Source: Melastoma dodecandrum (Eukaryota; Streptophyta; Magnoliopsida; Myrtales; Melastomataceae). From it: 64,000 nucleotides of DNA. Shown here piece by piece: positions 11,515-25,300 of this stretch. The notes under the pieces are model-generated. The model did not search any database, was not told the DNA's origin, and saw nothing but the letters and a program-made list of their open reading frames with translations. Made by a program: the position numbers and the translations under genes. The stretch lies in assembly GCA_029817715.1 (NCBI GenBank), contig JARUPY010000397.1:3348001-3412000 (forward strand), given 5' to 3'. Positions within the stretch are counted from its first letter, which is position 1; every line of letters begins with the position of its first letter.

Positions 11515-11915
11515 GGGGATAAGGTTTCCGATCTTTTGATTAGACAGACTTCGGTTGGGAAAGTAAAGTGACACACCAAAATTCCTCCAACCTTAGGACA
11601 AATTTTTTGTAATAACCGATAAATAGAGTCCAGATAAGACAGACACGTCCAAAACAAGTGACTCATCGATTTAGGATAGATTTGATATGAAACTATAACA
11701 TATTAAATGCATCATGAGCGGCGGGCCATCCATTCTTAATTTTAGTAGCAGCCAGGATTGACCAAAATACATGTAATATTTACTTTATGTACACAACCGA
11801 ACGAATCATACTCTAATCCCCAATCGGCCCGGCTTCATATTATTGTTATTGCAGCTCATTAGAAGGAGAGTTTTCTTTGAACAAAACTATGTTTCTTGTA
11901 CAAGAAGGGAAGCCA
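11515..11915. other. Spacer, no gene seen
   Basis: This is the promoter side of the pyruvate carrier gene and the 3' side of the aspartate carbamoyltransferase pseudogene. I see no coding signal. Confidence 0.5.
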
Positions 11916-13668
<1,753 letters not shown>

Positions 13669-14379
13669 AATGATCTGCAACCGACAAAAACCAGTCAGTT
13701 AAGAAGATCCAAGTAAAGAAGGCAATTTGCCTATCCGATCGCAAATCCAAAGTTACAGGTCGAGAAAAGAAATCGTCAACATGGGCGATGAAGAGGCATT
13801 TCATCAAACAGGCGATCTACGTTCAAGTCGTGATCAGTAAAACCCCAAAAGGCACCCAGATGAGCAACAAGCCGCACAAACTCAAGCCCAGAGAATTTTC
13901 CAGGGAAAGAAAATTCACTGAACCGACGTAGGTGGTTCTCACCGTCGTGTTGCCCCGGTGGCTTATTTGCGGGGAAAATGCACGCCAGGAATACAGACAC
14001 ATCATCTCCACCCGTTCACCCGTCACCCTCCAGGAAGATGTAGTATTAGGCATACGAGGGCTTCCAGCAGGTGGGCGATGATGCCGTTGGAACGGTGCTC
14101 GGTCGGCCCCGCGAAAATGGTCGGGCAGATAGGGGTGGAAAGTTGTACGAGTGGGGAAGACCAGAAAAAGGGAGGGATCATTACAAGGAGTATCAAGTAT
14201 GTGTTACTGCGTTACCCGCTTAAAACGGAGAGACCAACACAGACGACCACGACCACGAAGACTACCCTAACTCACCAGAGTTAGCAAGAAGAAGACTGAA
14301 CATCCCTAGCCGACTAACCACTCCCCACATACACGGCTTATATACCAGGGGTTTCTCCATATTTACGGCAGGCTTCCAC
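13669..14379. other. Spacer between ATCase remnant and VTC2
   Basis: This is the presumed former promoter of the ATCase copy and the 3' flank of VTC2. The short ORFs on both strands show no recognisable family. Confidence 0.5.
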
Positions 14380-16587
14380 TCACTGGAGAACCACGCATTC
14401 GCGGGACCCAGGCAGCACGGCAGGGTGGGATATCTGGTTTGCTTTATCGGCGTCTTTGTTCGCAGTTCCGGGCTTGTCTGCGGATTCCACGGTTTTGTCT
14501 GGAGGAGAGCCACTGGCGATGGTGCTGGCGCATGAGATGGCCTCGAAGACGAGGGCCTTCACTTCTTCGAACCTCTCCTCGGAGAGAGATACCTCTGCGA
14601 GGAGCCTCCAGGCGTTATCCTCGGAAGCCCCCTCGTAGTCTTCCTTCCTCTTTAGAACCATGTGCCCACTGATTTCCCACACTGCTGGATTCACCTGAGT
14701 GTCCAGAAGCTCCGTGCTCACTTCGCCGAGAGCTTGTTTCTCTGCATAGCACTGGAAACAACCGGCTTGGAATCATCAACATTGATCGTGACACAGGCAA
14801 ATTATGTCGGGTATCATCATAACACATGATTAGTTTACCTGGGGTAAGAGGAAAATCCGTTTTCCAGAATCTGAGATGAGCACATTGAAGGGGATGTTGT
14901 TGTCTTGCAAACAGATGCAGGATTCTGAGACAGCATTGGCTAGATTCTCCAAGCTGTTCCCACCTTCAAAGACTAGACCCCTAACAGGATAGTCCAGAAG
15001 TTCCGAGATCCGCACTCCCGAGCCCAGAGTGGAAATTTTCCTGGATGGGGCTTTCTCAATTGGGAAAATAGAAGCCAAGTAATAAGCCTGCAGTAGATCA
15101 GAAACAACTATCATTTCCTTCCCCTTTGCCTCAATTTTTCAAGGAAAAGAAAATATATGCAGAGGGAGGGGAGGGGGGGATCTATTCTACCTGAAAGTGA
15201 AGATGATTGATGGTAGCAAAAGCTCCCAAGCTATTATAACCAAGTCGGAAATATGGATTTCCAGCTTCAACTGCCATGTGAAGGGCAAGTAGGAAGCTTT
15301 CACCGTCAATCCTCTGAGGCAAGCATTCTAGAATGCGGGGGATGAGAAGCACATGCCCATATTCAATGGGACTAACCTGGCGGTTCAAGTCTGAGTCTTA
15401 GAAGAAATGAACAGAGTAACAAAGAATAAAGATCAATTATATGACAACTAATTACGTTGATTGCAACGACGCCAGGAGAGTTGTCAACATCGATCGGGGC
15501 ATTTGGGAAGAACCGGGCTTCTCCATCTTCACTGGCTTCAAATTGGAATAGGACCTCCTCTTGTCCGACCTTGGTGAAGTTGAATTTATTTCCATCAAAA
15601 GGTTGCAGCACCTTATCAACACGGAACTCTGTAGGCCGCTTCTTCAAGTGACGCCCCTCGTTCAGCTGGGCAATGAAGCCATATCTACCAGGAATAACCT
15701 TCACGTGTATCGGCAGATATCAGAGAGGATTCCTAAGAGGTAATTAAACGGCAAAGTCATAACCAATTCTATGAGAACTCAGCACCTTGGTTTCACAGGC
15801 AGTGACGTCGTAGCGAAAGAGCCCCTTCTGCATGCGATCCTCCCACTACAACCATGAAGATAGTCAAAGTCAGCACACAACAAATTGCAGCCCAACAGGC
15901 AAGAATATTGGCATTGGAGCAACTTCAATTGTCGACTTCGCCAGTTTTACCTCTCCAAGAAGAAGAGAATCCAGGAACTGAACAGGGGTTCCCTTCATGC
16001 GAGTCATGGAAAACTCCTTCTCAACAGTAGCACTTTCCACCTTGAAAGCATAGAGTGGGAGCTTTGCCCCTAAATAGACAGAGGGAAGACAACCTCAAAT
16101 CAACAAACTGACGACTAGTGAAGTGCTACACTTGACATGGAAAGAGCTGCGTCCAATGAGTCCAATCAATACATTTTCGAATTCCTCAGACAAAATGTGT
16201 TATTTGAAAGCACTCCAAGAATATACTAATAACGTCTTCTAGCATAATGAGTGTGTAAGAATTCACAAGCGGCATCCACAACCATGCTAAGTAAGCCTGG
16301 TGGTACTGCACCATATTTGACTTGTTGTCCTCCGCTTCGAGAAAAGCTCAATTCCAACCACACACCATTTACCTCAGCTTTGTCCAATTAACTAGCTGCC
16401 CATCTCTTAGGAATCTAAAAACACAGAAACAAATGCCTGCAACCTTAACATGGCACTGACCTTGGATGCAGCAGCTCCGGAGGCAACTCCGGCCGCAACC
16501 TCTGCTGCGATTGCCTCCTCCATCTCCCCCCTCCTCCTTCTGGTAATTCGACACGACGGTCGGCACTCTCTTAATCTTAAGCATCAT
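14380..16587 (-). CDS. VTC2: GDP-L-galactose phosphorylase (VTC2/VTC5)
   Basis: Seven minus-strand exons fit in phase: 16461-16587, 15951-16069, 15786-15845, 15456-15698, 15191-15376, 14839-15087 and 14380-14751, giving about 451 residues (Arabidopsis VTC2 is 442). Family knowledge: it converts GDP-L-galactose to L-galactose-1-phosphate, the first committed and rate-controlling step of the Smirnoff-Wheeler ascorbate pathway. Sequence support: MLKIKRVPTVVSNYQ at the start (a second ATG lies one codon upstream), CGRSCLRSCC, WEDRMQKGLFRYDVTACETK, the HIT-like catalytic segment NHLHFQ at the end of exon 5, CYAEKQALGE, and ISGHMVLKRKEDYEGASEDN. The C-terminus ends ECVVLQ. Regulation: an ACG-initiated upstream ORF sits in the leader. 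The gene is divergent to the DUF212 gene. Confidence 0.96.
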
Positions 16588-16757
16588 CTTTCCAAACCTT
16601 CTTCTACACCCTTACTCTTCAACTAACCGATTAATCAACTATATATCCTGGCACTATCCCCCAATAAAATGAAAGTCGATGCTGGTCAAGTTAAAGAATA
16701 AATTCTGGCTACGCAATTACAAGAAGACAAATGGCCTTGAAACTAGACGCGGGTGGC

Positions 16758-16943
16758 TCAGAGGGAACGGCCGCCGCCGGCGAGGAAGAGGAGGTCGGAG
16801 GGGCTGCCGCCTTCGGAGGGGAGGGCGCCCCTGCCGCCGTGAGGGGAAGGATTGGATGCGATGACAAAGCCGGTCACGCAACCCTTGCGACGGAATGCGC
16901 GGGCGTGGACGATGAAGGGACGGGTTCCCCTTAGTATAGCCGT
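16758..16943 (-). CDS. Upstream ORF of VTC2 with ACG start, 61 codons
   Basis: In the VTC2 leader, a minus-strand frame runs from an ACG codon (16943-16941) to TGA (16760-16758). It encodes a 61-residue peptide with IVHARAFRRKGCVTGFVIAS and ALPSEGGSPSDLLFLAGGG. The frame has an in-frame TAA only 11 codons before the ACG and no ATG between, so initiation must be non-AUG. Family knowledge: plant GGP genes carry a conserved upstream peptide of roughly 60-65 residues, begun at ACG, that lowers translation of the main ORF when ascorbate is high. Size, position and start codon all agree. The spacing to the main ATG is about 170 bp. Confidence 0.85.
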   Translation of the reverse strand, partial: TAILRGTRPFIVHARAFRRKGCVTGFVIASNPSPHGGRGALPSEGGSPSDLLFLAGGGRSL

Positions 16944-17052
16944 GATGTCGACTGCTCCGACTTCCCCTGGGTTTTACCCCACAGCAACATCAATAGAAGG
17001 ACAAAGCTATCAGAGCGGACGACCACCCAATTCCACGGGGAAGAGATTGGCC

Positions 17053-17059
17053 ATATATA
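17053..17059 (-). promoter_or_regulatory. Candidate TATA box for VTC2
   Basis: The minus strand reads TATATAT about 110 bp upstream of the ACG of the leader ORF, a plausible distance for a plant TATA box with a start site near 17030. It is positional evidence only. Confidence 0.4.
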
Positions 17060-17446
17060 GGGAGCGAGAAACGGGCGATTTTTTCTTTTTTTCTTTTTGG
17101 GACAGGGTGGATCTGTGGCTGTGGTGAATAGGGGCTTTTTGAGGGCGTTCGGGAATGTGTGGAAGCTATGCAGCCCCACAGAAGGATATACGAGGAATAT
17201 GCGAATCTTCCCGCAGCCTCGTCAATGGCGGCCCGGCAGGATGATTCCTCTTGCTAGAACCCGACCAGTTGGGATGAGGCCCAGGTTGTTGTAATAAGCC
17301 CAAAGAAAGGAATCGATGATTTGGTGGAGGTGGTGGGGGGACCAATCGTCGTCAAACCGCGTTCTCCTCTCCCTCCTCCGTACGATTCCCCGTCGATCCG
17401 ATCACCGGCGTCGGTCACCTCTCCGATCCCGTTGTATCGGTCAGCC

Positions 17447-19024
17447 ATGAACGAGTTGATCACCGCCTCTGACGCCTCATCGATCGGCGCCTACCAGCCT
17501 TCGCCGATCCCGTTGAACTTGCCGTTGTTGTCTGCCCTCCTCTCCCTCGCCCTCGCTCAGTTTCTAAAGCCCTTCTCTTGCTGGTAAAGTTATCGATTTC
17601 GGCCCTTTTCGCTTTGCTGATGGGAGATTAGGTTATGGTTTTATTTTATCTTGTGGTAATTGAATGGAATGGCCGTTTTGTTGTTGGCCCCTGTCAATTG
17701 TCGCGGTTTTAGTAGTTTTCAGCGCTGATGATTGAGTTATCCTGGTAATAGCATGGCCTGGGGCTGTAGAAGTGACTGATCTTGGTGAAATTTGTCGCGG
17801 GTCTGATGTATCTATGAAATTTGAAAATGATATGGTGTTTGGGTGTGGCGAAAGATGAAGGCTTTAGTTTCCGCACATATGCCTTGGTACTGTGAATGAA
17901 GCAATGTCGCAAAGAGTTATTGCAAATCGGGGGACTCTAGGGTACTTTTTGGGCACTTGTTTGAACTGATTCACCTGCGGGTCCTTCAGGTTTAAGGACA
18001 GGAGATGGGACTCCAGAAAAATGCTTGGTTCGGGTGGAATGCCATCATCGCACTCTGCAACTGTGACGGCTCTTGCTGTTTCAATAGGTCTACAAGAAGG
18101 CATTCAAGGATCGGCTTTTGCCATCGCAGCTGTTATGGCCTGCGTTGTAAGTCATTTTCTCTTGGCGTATCTCATCTTCATGGGCTGAGTCAAAATTAAT
18201 GCCCAGATGAGCTAAATCCACTGAAGGCAGCACCATAGCTAGGAGTTTTGTTGTTTTCTTCTGGAATATATTTCGAAATTTAGTTTTGTTGCTGAATTTT
18301 TTTTATCTCAGGTCATGTATGATGCGTCCGGTGTAAGGCTGCATGCTGGCCGCCAAGCAGAAGTATGGCCTGCTTACAGCAGATGTTTGTTTATCACAGT
18401 ATATTGCAAGCGTTTGGTCTTCTCTTTAATTTGTCCTAATCACCTGCATAAGATGACTCGTTGCATATACTTATGAGCATGCTTACTTTCTCCATCCAGA
18501 AGGTTGCGTTCATCTTTCATGTGCATATGTTCCAGCGCATTTCTTATATTCACTTTTATGGTGCATTCTTTGCTGCATCCGTCTGGTTCCGTCGTCTTTG
18601 TTTGTTTTCTCGCACTTGTGAAAATTCTTAAGGGTTAATGTGTCACAAATGTGCAGTTGTTAAATCAAATCGTGTGCGAGTTACCTCCCGAACATCCTGT
18701 ATCCAGCATTAAGCCGTTGCGAGATTCCCTTGGTCATACGCCGGTCCAGGTCTGTTACTTTGCAGTTCCCATCTTTTCTACTACATTAAACTCGTTGGCA
18801 CTTTGTGATGGTAGCATGGAGATGTTTTCTCTATCTGCCGCGGAACAATAGTTTGCTTTCAGGCAACTGTCCTTTTACGTGCCTATTCAAAACTTGGACC
18901 AATTCAGTTTCAAAACAGAGAAAGGCGTGGTCATACTAACTGTTGTTTTGGTTGCCTAATGTTGCTGCAGGTCGTCGCAGGGGCCATTCTGGGTTGCATT
19001 GTCGCATTGCTTATGAGAAATTGA
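17447..19024 (+). CDS. DUF212 acid phosphatase/haloperoxidase-related membrane protein
   Basis: Five exons fit in phase: 17447-17583, 17990-18146, 18312-18362, 18657-18749 and 18971-19024, giving 163 residues. Family knowledge: DUF212 proteins are small membrane proteins distantly related to the vanadium haloperoxidase/PAP2 superfamily; their substrate is unknown. Sequence support: hydrophobic N-terminal segment LPLLSALLSLALAQFLK, then WFKDRRWDSRKMLGSGGMPSSHSATVTALA with the diagnostic SGGMPSSHSA, a hydrophobic AFAIAAVMACVVMYDASGVR, LHAGRQAELLN, LRDSLGHTPVQV, and a last helix VVAGAILGCIVALLM. The start ATG gives the conserved MNELITASD. It lies head-to-head with VTC2 with about 500 bp between the two translated regions. 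Confidence 0.93.
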
Positions 19025-19251
19025 AAAAAGCTAATTATTTGGCGTCGGGAGGATGCGTGCAGATAAGTAGTCATAGGTAGTCTGCAAGCGAAATGCTTAT
19101 TATTCCTCGTTGATAGGTCTCTTGTTGGTCATTTGAGCTGAAACTGCTTTGACGAGACTGCAGAACCCATCGCTCACTGTAAACCTTGTATCATTTATTG
19201 TGAATCCTTTGTCTCTCCTCGTTCTAAATGAATATACAATTTCTTAATAAA

Positions 19252-19288
19252 TGGGCCTCGGTCCATTTGTGGGCCCATCATAGGCCCA
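19252..19288 (+). promoter_or_regulatory. Cluster of site II (TGGGCC) motifs upstream of VPS35L
   Basis: ATGGGCC, TGGGCCCA and TAGGCCCA occur within 37 bp, about 110-140 bp before the VPS35L start codon. TGGGCC/T site II elements are typical of housekeeping plant promoters. Confidence 0.5.
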
Positions 19289-19394
19289 TAAAGGGGGTCA
19301 GACGTCAATCTTTAGGTCGGTTGTAAAATCAGTCCGTCGTCGTCGTTTCTCGTAGACCCCGGCGATCCGGCGACGTGCCGATTCAACTTTTTCC

Positions 19395-22300
19395 ATGGAG
19401 TTCCGGCGTCGGAGCTACAAGAAGGAGGAGGAGCTCGGCGGCGACCTTCCTCGATCCCGCGTCAACGTTCATCCTCTCTCTCCTTGCAGTGATTCATCGT
19501 ACCATAGTCAGGTGAAGTTGCGCGTTTCCTGCGGGTTCTTTCCGATGGCGAAGTTCCGGATCCTCAAGAATGATTTGTCGCGTTTGATCTATAGGGACAA
19601 ATAATCGTATCACTGAATCTATGGGGATGAATACTCCCAAACCAGGGGAACAAACGTAGTTGTTCGACACTGCCATGTTTTAGCTGATCGAAATGTGTTA
19701 AGAACTACATTACTTTACAGAAAAGAATTGAGGATGTTGGGCTATGATCTCGTATCATTTTCCACATGTAATCATACTTTTGGTATGATGGTGTTCTTTT
19801 AATTCCTATTCTGTGTCCTCGTTATGACGGGATATGATTTAGTGTGATCATGAAAGACCACTTTTTCGTCCTTGTTGTTCAGTTCCATGAAGCTGTGGAT
19901 AATTCTGTCGAAGAATTCTTTGATCCTCTGAGAGGAACAAGCACAGGTGTTGTTGGAATTTCTTGTGATTCAGATAATGTCGAGTTTAATTCATCAATCA
20001 AGGTCAATAACCACGACCCATTGAGGGATTGGACCATGTTTAAGAAATTCTTGATGCAGAGGTTCCCTGTCTCGAAATTGGTGCGCATATCTACGGTGCG
20101 TGCGCTTTTTCCTACCCAATTAAATTTAGCATTAGGTAGACATTCTCTATTAAGTTTTTTCTTTGGATTCTTTCTGCAGATATCTGATGGAATACTGAGA
20201 AGCCACAAATGTGAGTTTTGCTTCATATAAATATTTGTGCTCGTGGAACCACTTGTCTAACTATTTGTAAATTCTCATTCATCACATGTTAGACAATGAT
20301 AAATCCTCCACCAGCTTGCATCCAGAAGAAGCAGATGATTCAAAAAACTTTGCTGATGCGGACACTAGATACACAACCCGTCAGGAGTATGTTTCTCGAC
20401 TAATTGATTTCAAAGAAAAGCTGAGGCAAGCTTGGCAGTCTGACGATCGAGTGGCATCTTTGAAGATTGCTATAAAGGTGATAGTTCACTCGGAAAGAAT
20501 GTTCTTATCAGCCTTTACCTGCAGTCATATCTTGCATTTGTGATGCGATTTATGTTGTGTTTTTTCAATTTACAATTACTGCTGTAGATACCATCCAGTT
20601 ACTATTCATTTTCTAAAGTGTGATATGGTTCCTAATGGAGGTTGCGAGACTACTCATGGATACTTCAGTTCTGCAATTCTATCCTTCATTATTTGTTCTT
20701 GCTACGGATGTTATGGACCTGCTAGGGGATTTGGTCTGGCAGCGGATAAAAGAAAAGGCTGAATTGTCTGAAGATGGAATTATGCTAAGGCCTTTACCAG
20801 GTTCTATTTTTTTATTCTTAGAGATCCTTATGATAAACAATTTGCAAATAAGTGTCATGTGTTCTATATGTTATGGTTACTACCTTGGCATGAAGTATGT
20901 GTTATGTATGTCAGAGAACTTTGTGGCAAGTGATGTATGCTCCGATGCCAAAGAAACGTGCTATAATTGGCTCTCCAAAATCGGCTCGGTCAAGGAACTT
21001 CTTCCTCGCATGTAACTGTCTGTTTCTTTTAACCACCATATGCATAAGATGCCCTTTTATTTGTGGAATTTTTCATTTTGTTTTCATGAATAGTTTCTCG
21101 TGAATGCTTATTATCTATTCCGTTTATCGAACTTCATTTGATTTTCAGTTTATTTTGGGGGCAGGGAACCTTATTTAATTACTTTTCACTTCATTGGATG
21201 GAGAACATTAATATTTCTTAGGTTAGGCTAGGTTAGATTTGTTGCTAAAGTTCAATTGTATTGGATCAGGGGCAAATCTTCTCTGTAGGACGTTGTTCTA
21301 TAGCAATATTTTCCGGATGATGACTATAGGAAATGTTTTCGCGACAATATATTCCACGTCACTACGGAACAGCTGTAATCTGTACATTTTGCACGTTCCA
21401 ATTGGATTCTAGGATCTACATTGCTATCTAACTATTATTTGATTTTTTTCAGTTATTTGGAACTTGCAGTATTTCCTTGTTGGCGCTTTCTTTTGAACCA
21501 ACCTATGGACAGTTTTAAACGAATTGGCAAGATGATGAGGGGATTAACAGATCCATTATCTTCTTCTTATTGTCGGCTGTACATGGCATACACTGCCAGC
21601 AAGTTTACCTCTCATGATACAGGCATGCTTCCGTATTTACTTTGATTTACGTACGATTCTGTACTTCAATGAATTAAATGGAGTCAATGCTTCTCCTTAT
21701 ACTGCTTGAAGCAATATTTATTTGGAAAATTAGTCTCCTGGATTTTGTAGGTTGAAGATTACTTTATCGCGAGTTTACAACTGATTGGCTTTTCTTCACT
21801 GTGAACTTTGGCTGGATTGACACTGTTGTCAGTCGAATCTAGAGTGACATTTGGTTATTCAAAGGGAACCTTAATTGATCCTGCATTAATTGAGCTAGAT
21901 TCTATTAGATGAACCCTTTAAGTAGCGCCAATCAAAGATTTGTAAATGCCCAGTAATCTAACAATTATACTTTGATTGTTAGTTCTTGAAAAAATTTTCT
22001 GATTTTGGGATCTTTTTGCGGTTCATGCAGAAATTTTAATTACTTGCATTAAAGACATGATGTTTGTTCTCGAGCATGCTATTTTAAACAACTCTCGAGG
22101 ATATTATGGGGATAGAAAAAAGTTGCTGATGAGTTTGATGGAGCCAACTATCGGATACATCATGCGCAATATTTTTAAAAGTGCCTCTCAGGTTAGTTAC
22201 GGATACTTCCGTGTCTCTATGTTTGGCCTAATGTTCGTTTAGAGAATGATTGTAGTGACTCCATGGAAATGAAAGTAAATGCTGTTATGTGGAATATGTG

Positions 22301-25300
22301 TAGATTTATTGATGACACTTGTTACTGGTTTGAAATTACTTTTCACTGGATATAGTAACCGATGGTTTGAAATTACTTTTCACTGGATATAGTAACCGAC
22401 TTTTACGTGTCCTTGTAAAGAATGTTATTGGACATTTCCAGTTTAAGTATATATGCACTGCTGTCCAATTTTGCTGTTTAATTTATAGTGGCCATTTCTC
22501 AGGAGCATCTAGACAACATATTGGTCGAGTTTGATCTTAACTCCAAAGGAAGAAATGTGCCTTGCGCCTCAATCTTCATTCACTATCTCATAAAGGAACT
22601 TCCAGATGAAGCCCTGAACACCAAGTCAATGGAGATTGTTGACCTTATTGGACGCTACAATGATGGCAACTTTGACCAGGTATTTTTACCACTTTGGAAA
22701 AGAGACTTGGTACTGTATGTTTTGAATGAATTTTGTGATCTTCTTTCTCTGGGAAGGAGATACCTGACACATCTTATGTTGTTGACGTCTTTTAACTTTT
22801 GATAAGCAGTGCATTAATTACAGGTTGCTTGGATTCAGGTTGTGTGAAAGTGCATCTCCAGCTAACACGGTTCATGTAGTTAATACTGTCTTTCAGGTAT
22901 CCAAAGTGCATGATGATTTCAATTATCAGAGAGGGATGCTATTGTTGTTTCCTGTTTAATATTATCATTTATATGATTAATTACCCATCACAACAGAGAA
23001 CAAGACTTTCTGATGAGTGTAACTTCTTGTATTCTTGTTAGGTTGTTTCTCAGTGGGATAAGCTTGAGAAGTACCTAAATGTTGTAGATCCTTATGTCGA
23101 TCTTGTCTTACAAAATTACATGGTAAACTAGTCCATTGGCAATGGTGGCCTTGCATTTACATATTATTAATTTCCATATACACACTTGGAACATAGTTTA
23201 TGGGATCTTTATAACCATGTTCTCAGCCTGTTTACTAAGAGAAATAAACTGTTTTTAATGCCAGGATGACCTTCTAATGAGAATGGTGAAAGGTATCTCA
23301 GAAAGGGCAGAGGGTAGGGGATTCAGCGAAGTTGAACTTGGAGACTTACAATCCATCCTATTAAAGCTTCTTTCTCATTTCAAGGATCCTGGGGCTGACT
23401 TATTTATGGTGCGCCTTTTTTCATGCGATTTCATTCTTCTTGTATCTACAGCGTTCTTCAACTAAGAGCTAAAAAGTTTGTATGCTCATCTCAAGTACAA
23501 TACACTGGTTTAGTTTATATCCACATATGTTTTGCAGAATCACTGCCTTGAACTCTTAGATATGATGTACGGGAGCTCCAGGAGTACTATCAACTTGCAA
23601 ATACTCAATACAGCTACCCGGTATAATGATACTACTTCAGTAGGTTAAGCATATATTCTGATTGAACCTTGCTTCATAGGCTATTTCTTTACTGCTTCAA
23701 TGTTCAGGCCACTTGATTATTTGTGAAACAAACTCATTCTCTGCAAGTATTTACTTGCTTGTAGGGGATATTTGAATATATTTATAGCTAGTTAGTTAGG
23801 ATATTATTATGTTTCTCCACTTTGTTGCGTGTTTGTTCATCACTCTAGTGGTAAATTCATTAGATCCTTCTAGTGAAGCCCTGGAAAAAAATTGCAGCAA
23901 TTCATGTATTGATCTTAGAAGGCTGACGAACCACCACGCAAGGATAATCATTGAAATGTGTCCTGCTTTATTTTGAATCGCTTTAACTGGAAGATTGATA
24001 GTACACCATTGGGCTCGGTGCTTAATGCAATGGTAACACTGCTTCTTTGATGACTAATTGGTTTTTGCGTATGTTTCCTGGCATGGCTTTAGTGTGGAAG
24101 CTACTTCAACCTCGAATGCTCCTTTTGACAGCCTGCCACTTGTGCAGGAACGGAGCAATTCGTGATCCAGTCATTATCCAGTTGTTATTAGAGATATGCC
24201 TGGTTGTAATAGATTCTTTAGACCAAGCAAATATAAGCAATGATAAGCAGATGACACGCCTGATCTCTCAGTTCATTAACTTGGTGAGAATACACGTCCT
24301 TTAGGAACCATGATGCTCGTAAAATTCTAAAGTGGCTATTTCATACTTGTCCTTTCTCTGTTAGGTGGACTACAATTTAGAGATGGAGCATCATTTGGCA
24401 TTCTTGGTGAGATGTCGCAAAGAGCTTGGTGGCTCAAATGAGACAAAGGTCAGACATTTGTTCTAACTTGCTAAATTTGTTGTTCTTTTGTAACATGAAT
24501 GGCATTTTATTTCTTGATGCACTTGTGTCCTCTACTTAGCGAACTAGTCCATTTTTAAGAAGAATATATGGGAAGAAGTTAATCGAACTTTTTGTCCCGG
24601 TTATTGGGAAAATTCTAAGGATGTTGTCAGTCATTTAGTGTTTAATGAAACTGCAGGAGGCTCTTGTTCATGCCAGTAATAAATTGGTCATCCGTGGCTT
24701 GAAAGATGGAAAGCATCCAGACTTCATCAAATCTTGCATGGCCTTTAATGAAGTCACGATACCTGCGGTATCAAATATGCTAAAGCAGTTAAACCTCTAT
24801 ATAGAGACTGCAGAGGTGCGACAAGTGTTCCATTTCTATTCTTGTTCTCTGTGTTCCAAATTATTAATAGTTTGACTATGTGTCAGTTTTAGAGCAGGTT
24901 GCGATACTCGGTGGCTTAATTTCTCATATGGATAGGTTGATACAGTCAGTGGTCAGCTGTTTGAAGATAATAATGCTAGAAGGTCAGTTGCTATCTCCCT
25001 TACTGAAACAATCTCTCATACCTGCATTCTGAGATTAGGTGTGAAGAAGATTCCTCTAATATGCTTCCTAGCATTAGTGGAATTGTCAGTGGCGCTGTTA
25101 CCGAATACATCATACGTGCGTTCTTATGTGTTCTCTGATTATCAAAAGCTATCTTACATACATGGTGAACATTGTTTATGTCTACCAAGAATTGCATGGT
25201 CTCTCATAATACAACAAATGTATTGAATGTAATGCAAACATTTTATCATTTGATGACAGTTATATTCCCCTGAATCTGAAGAGTGTGAATCTTATCTGGC

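Noticed and set aside
16679..17127. Plus-strand ORFs of 60-90 residues opposite the VTC2 leader
   Set aside because: They are GC-rich shadows of the minus-strand leader peptide; their low-complexity Gly/Arg/Ala content fits no family.
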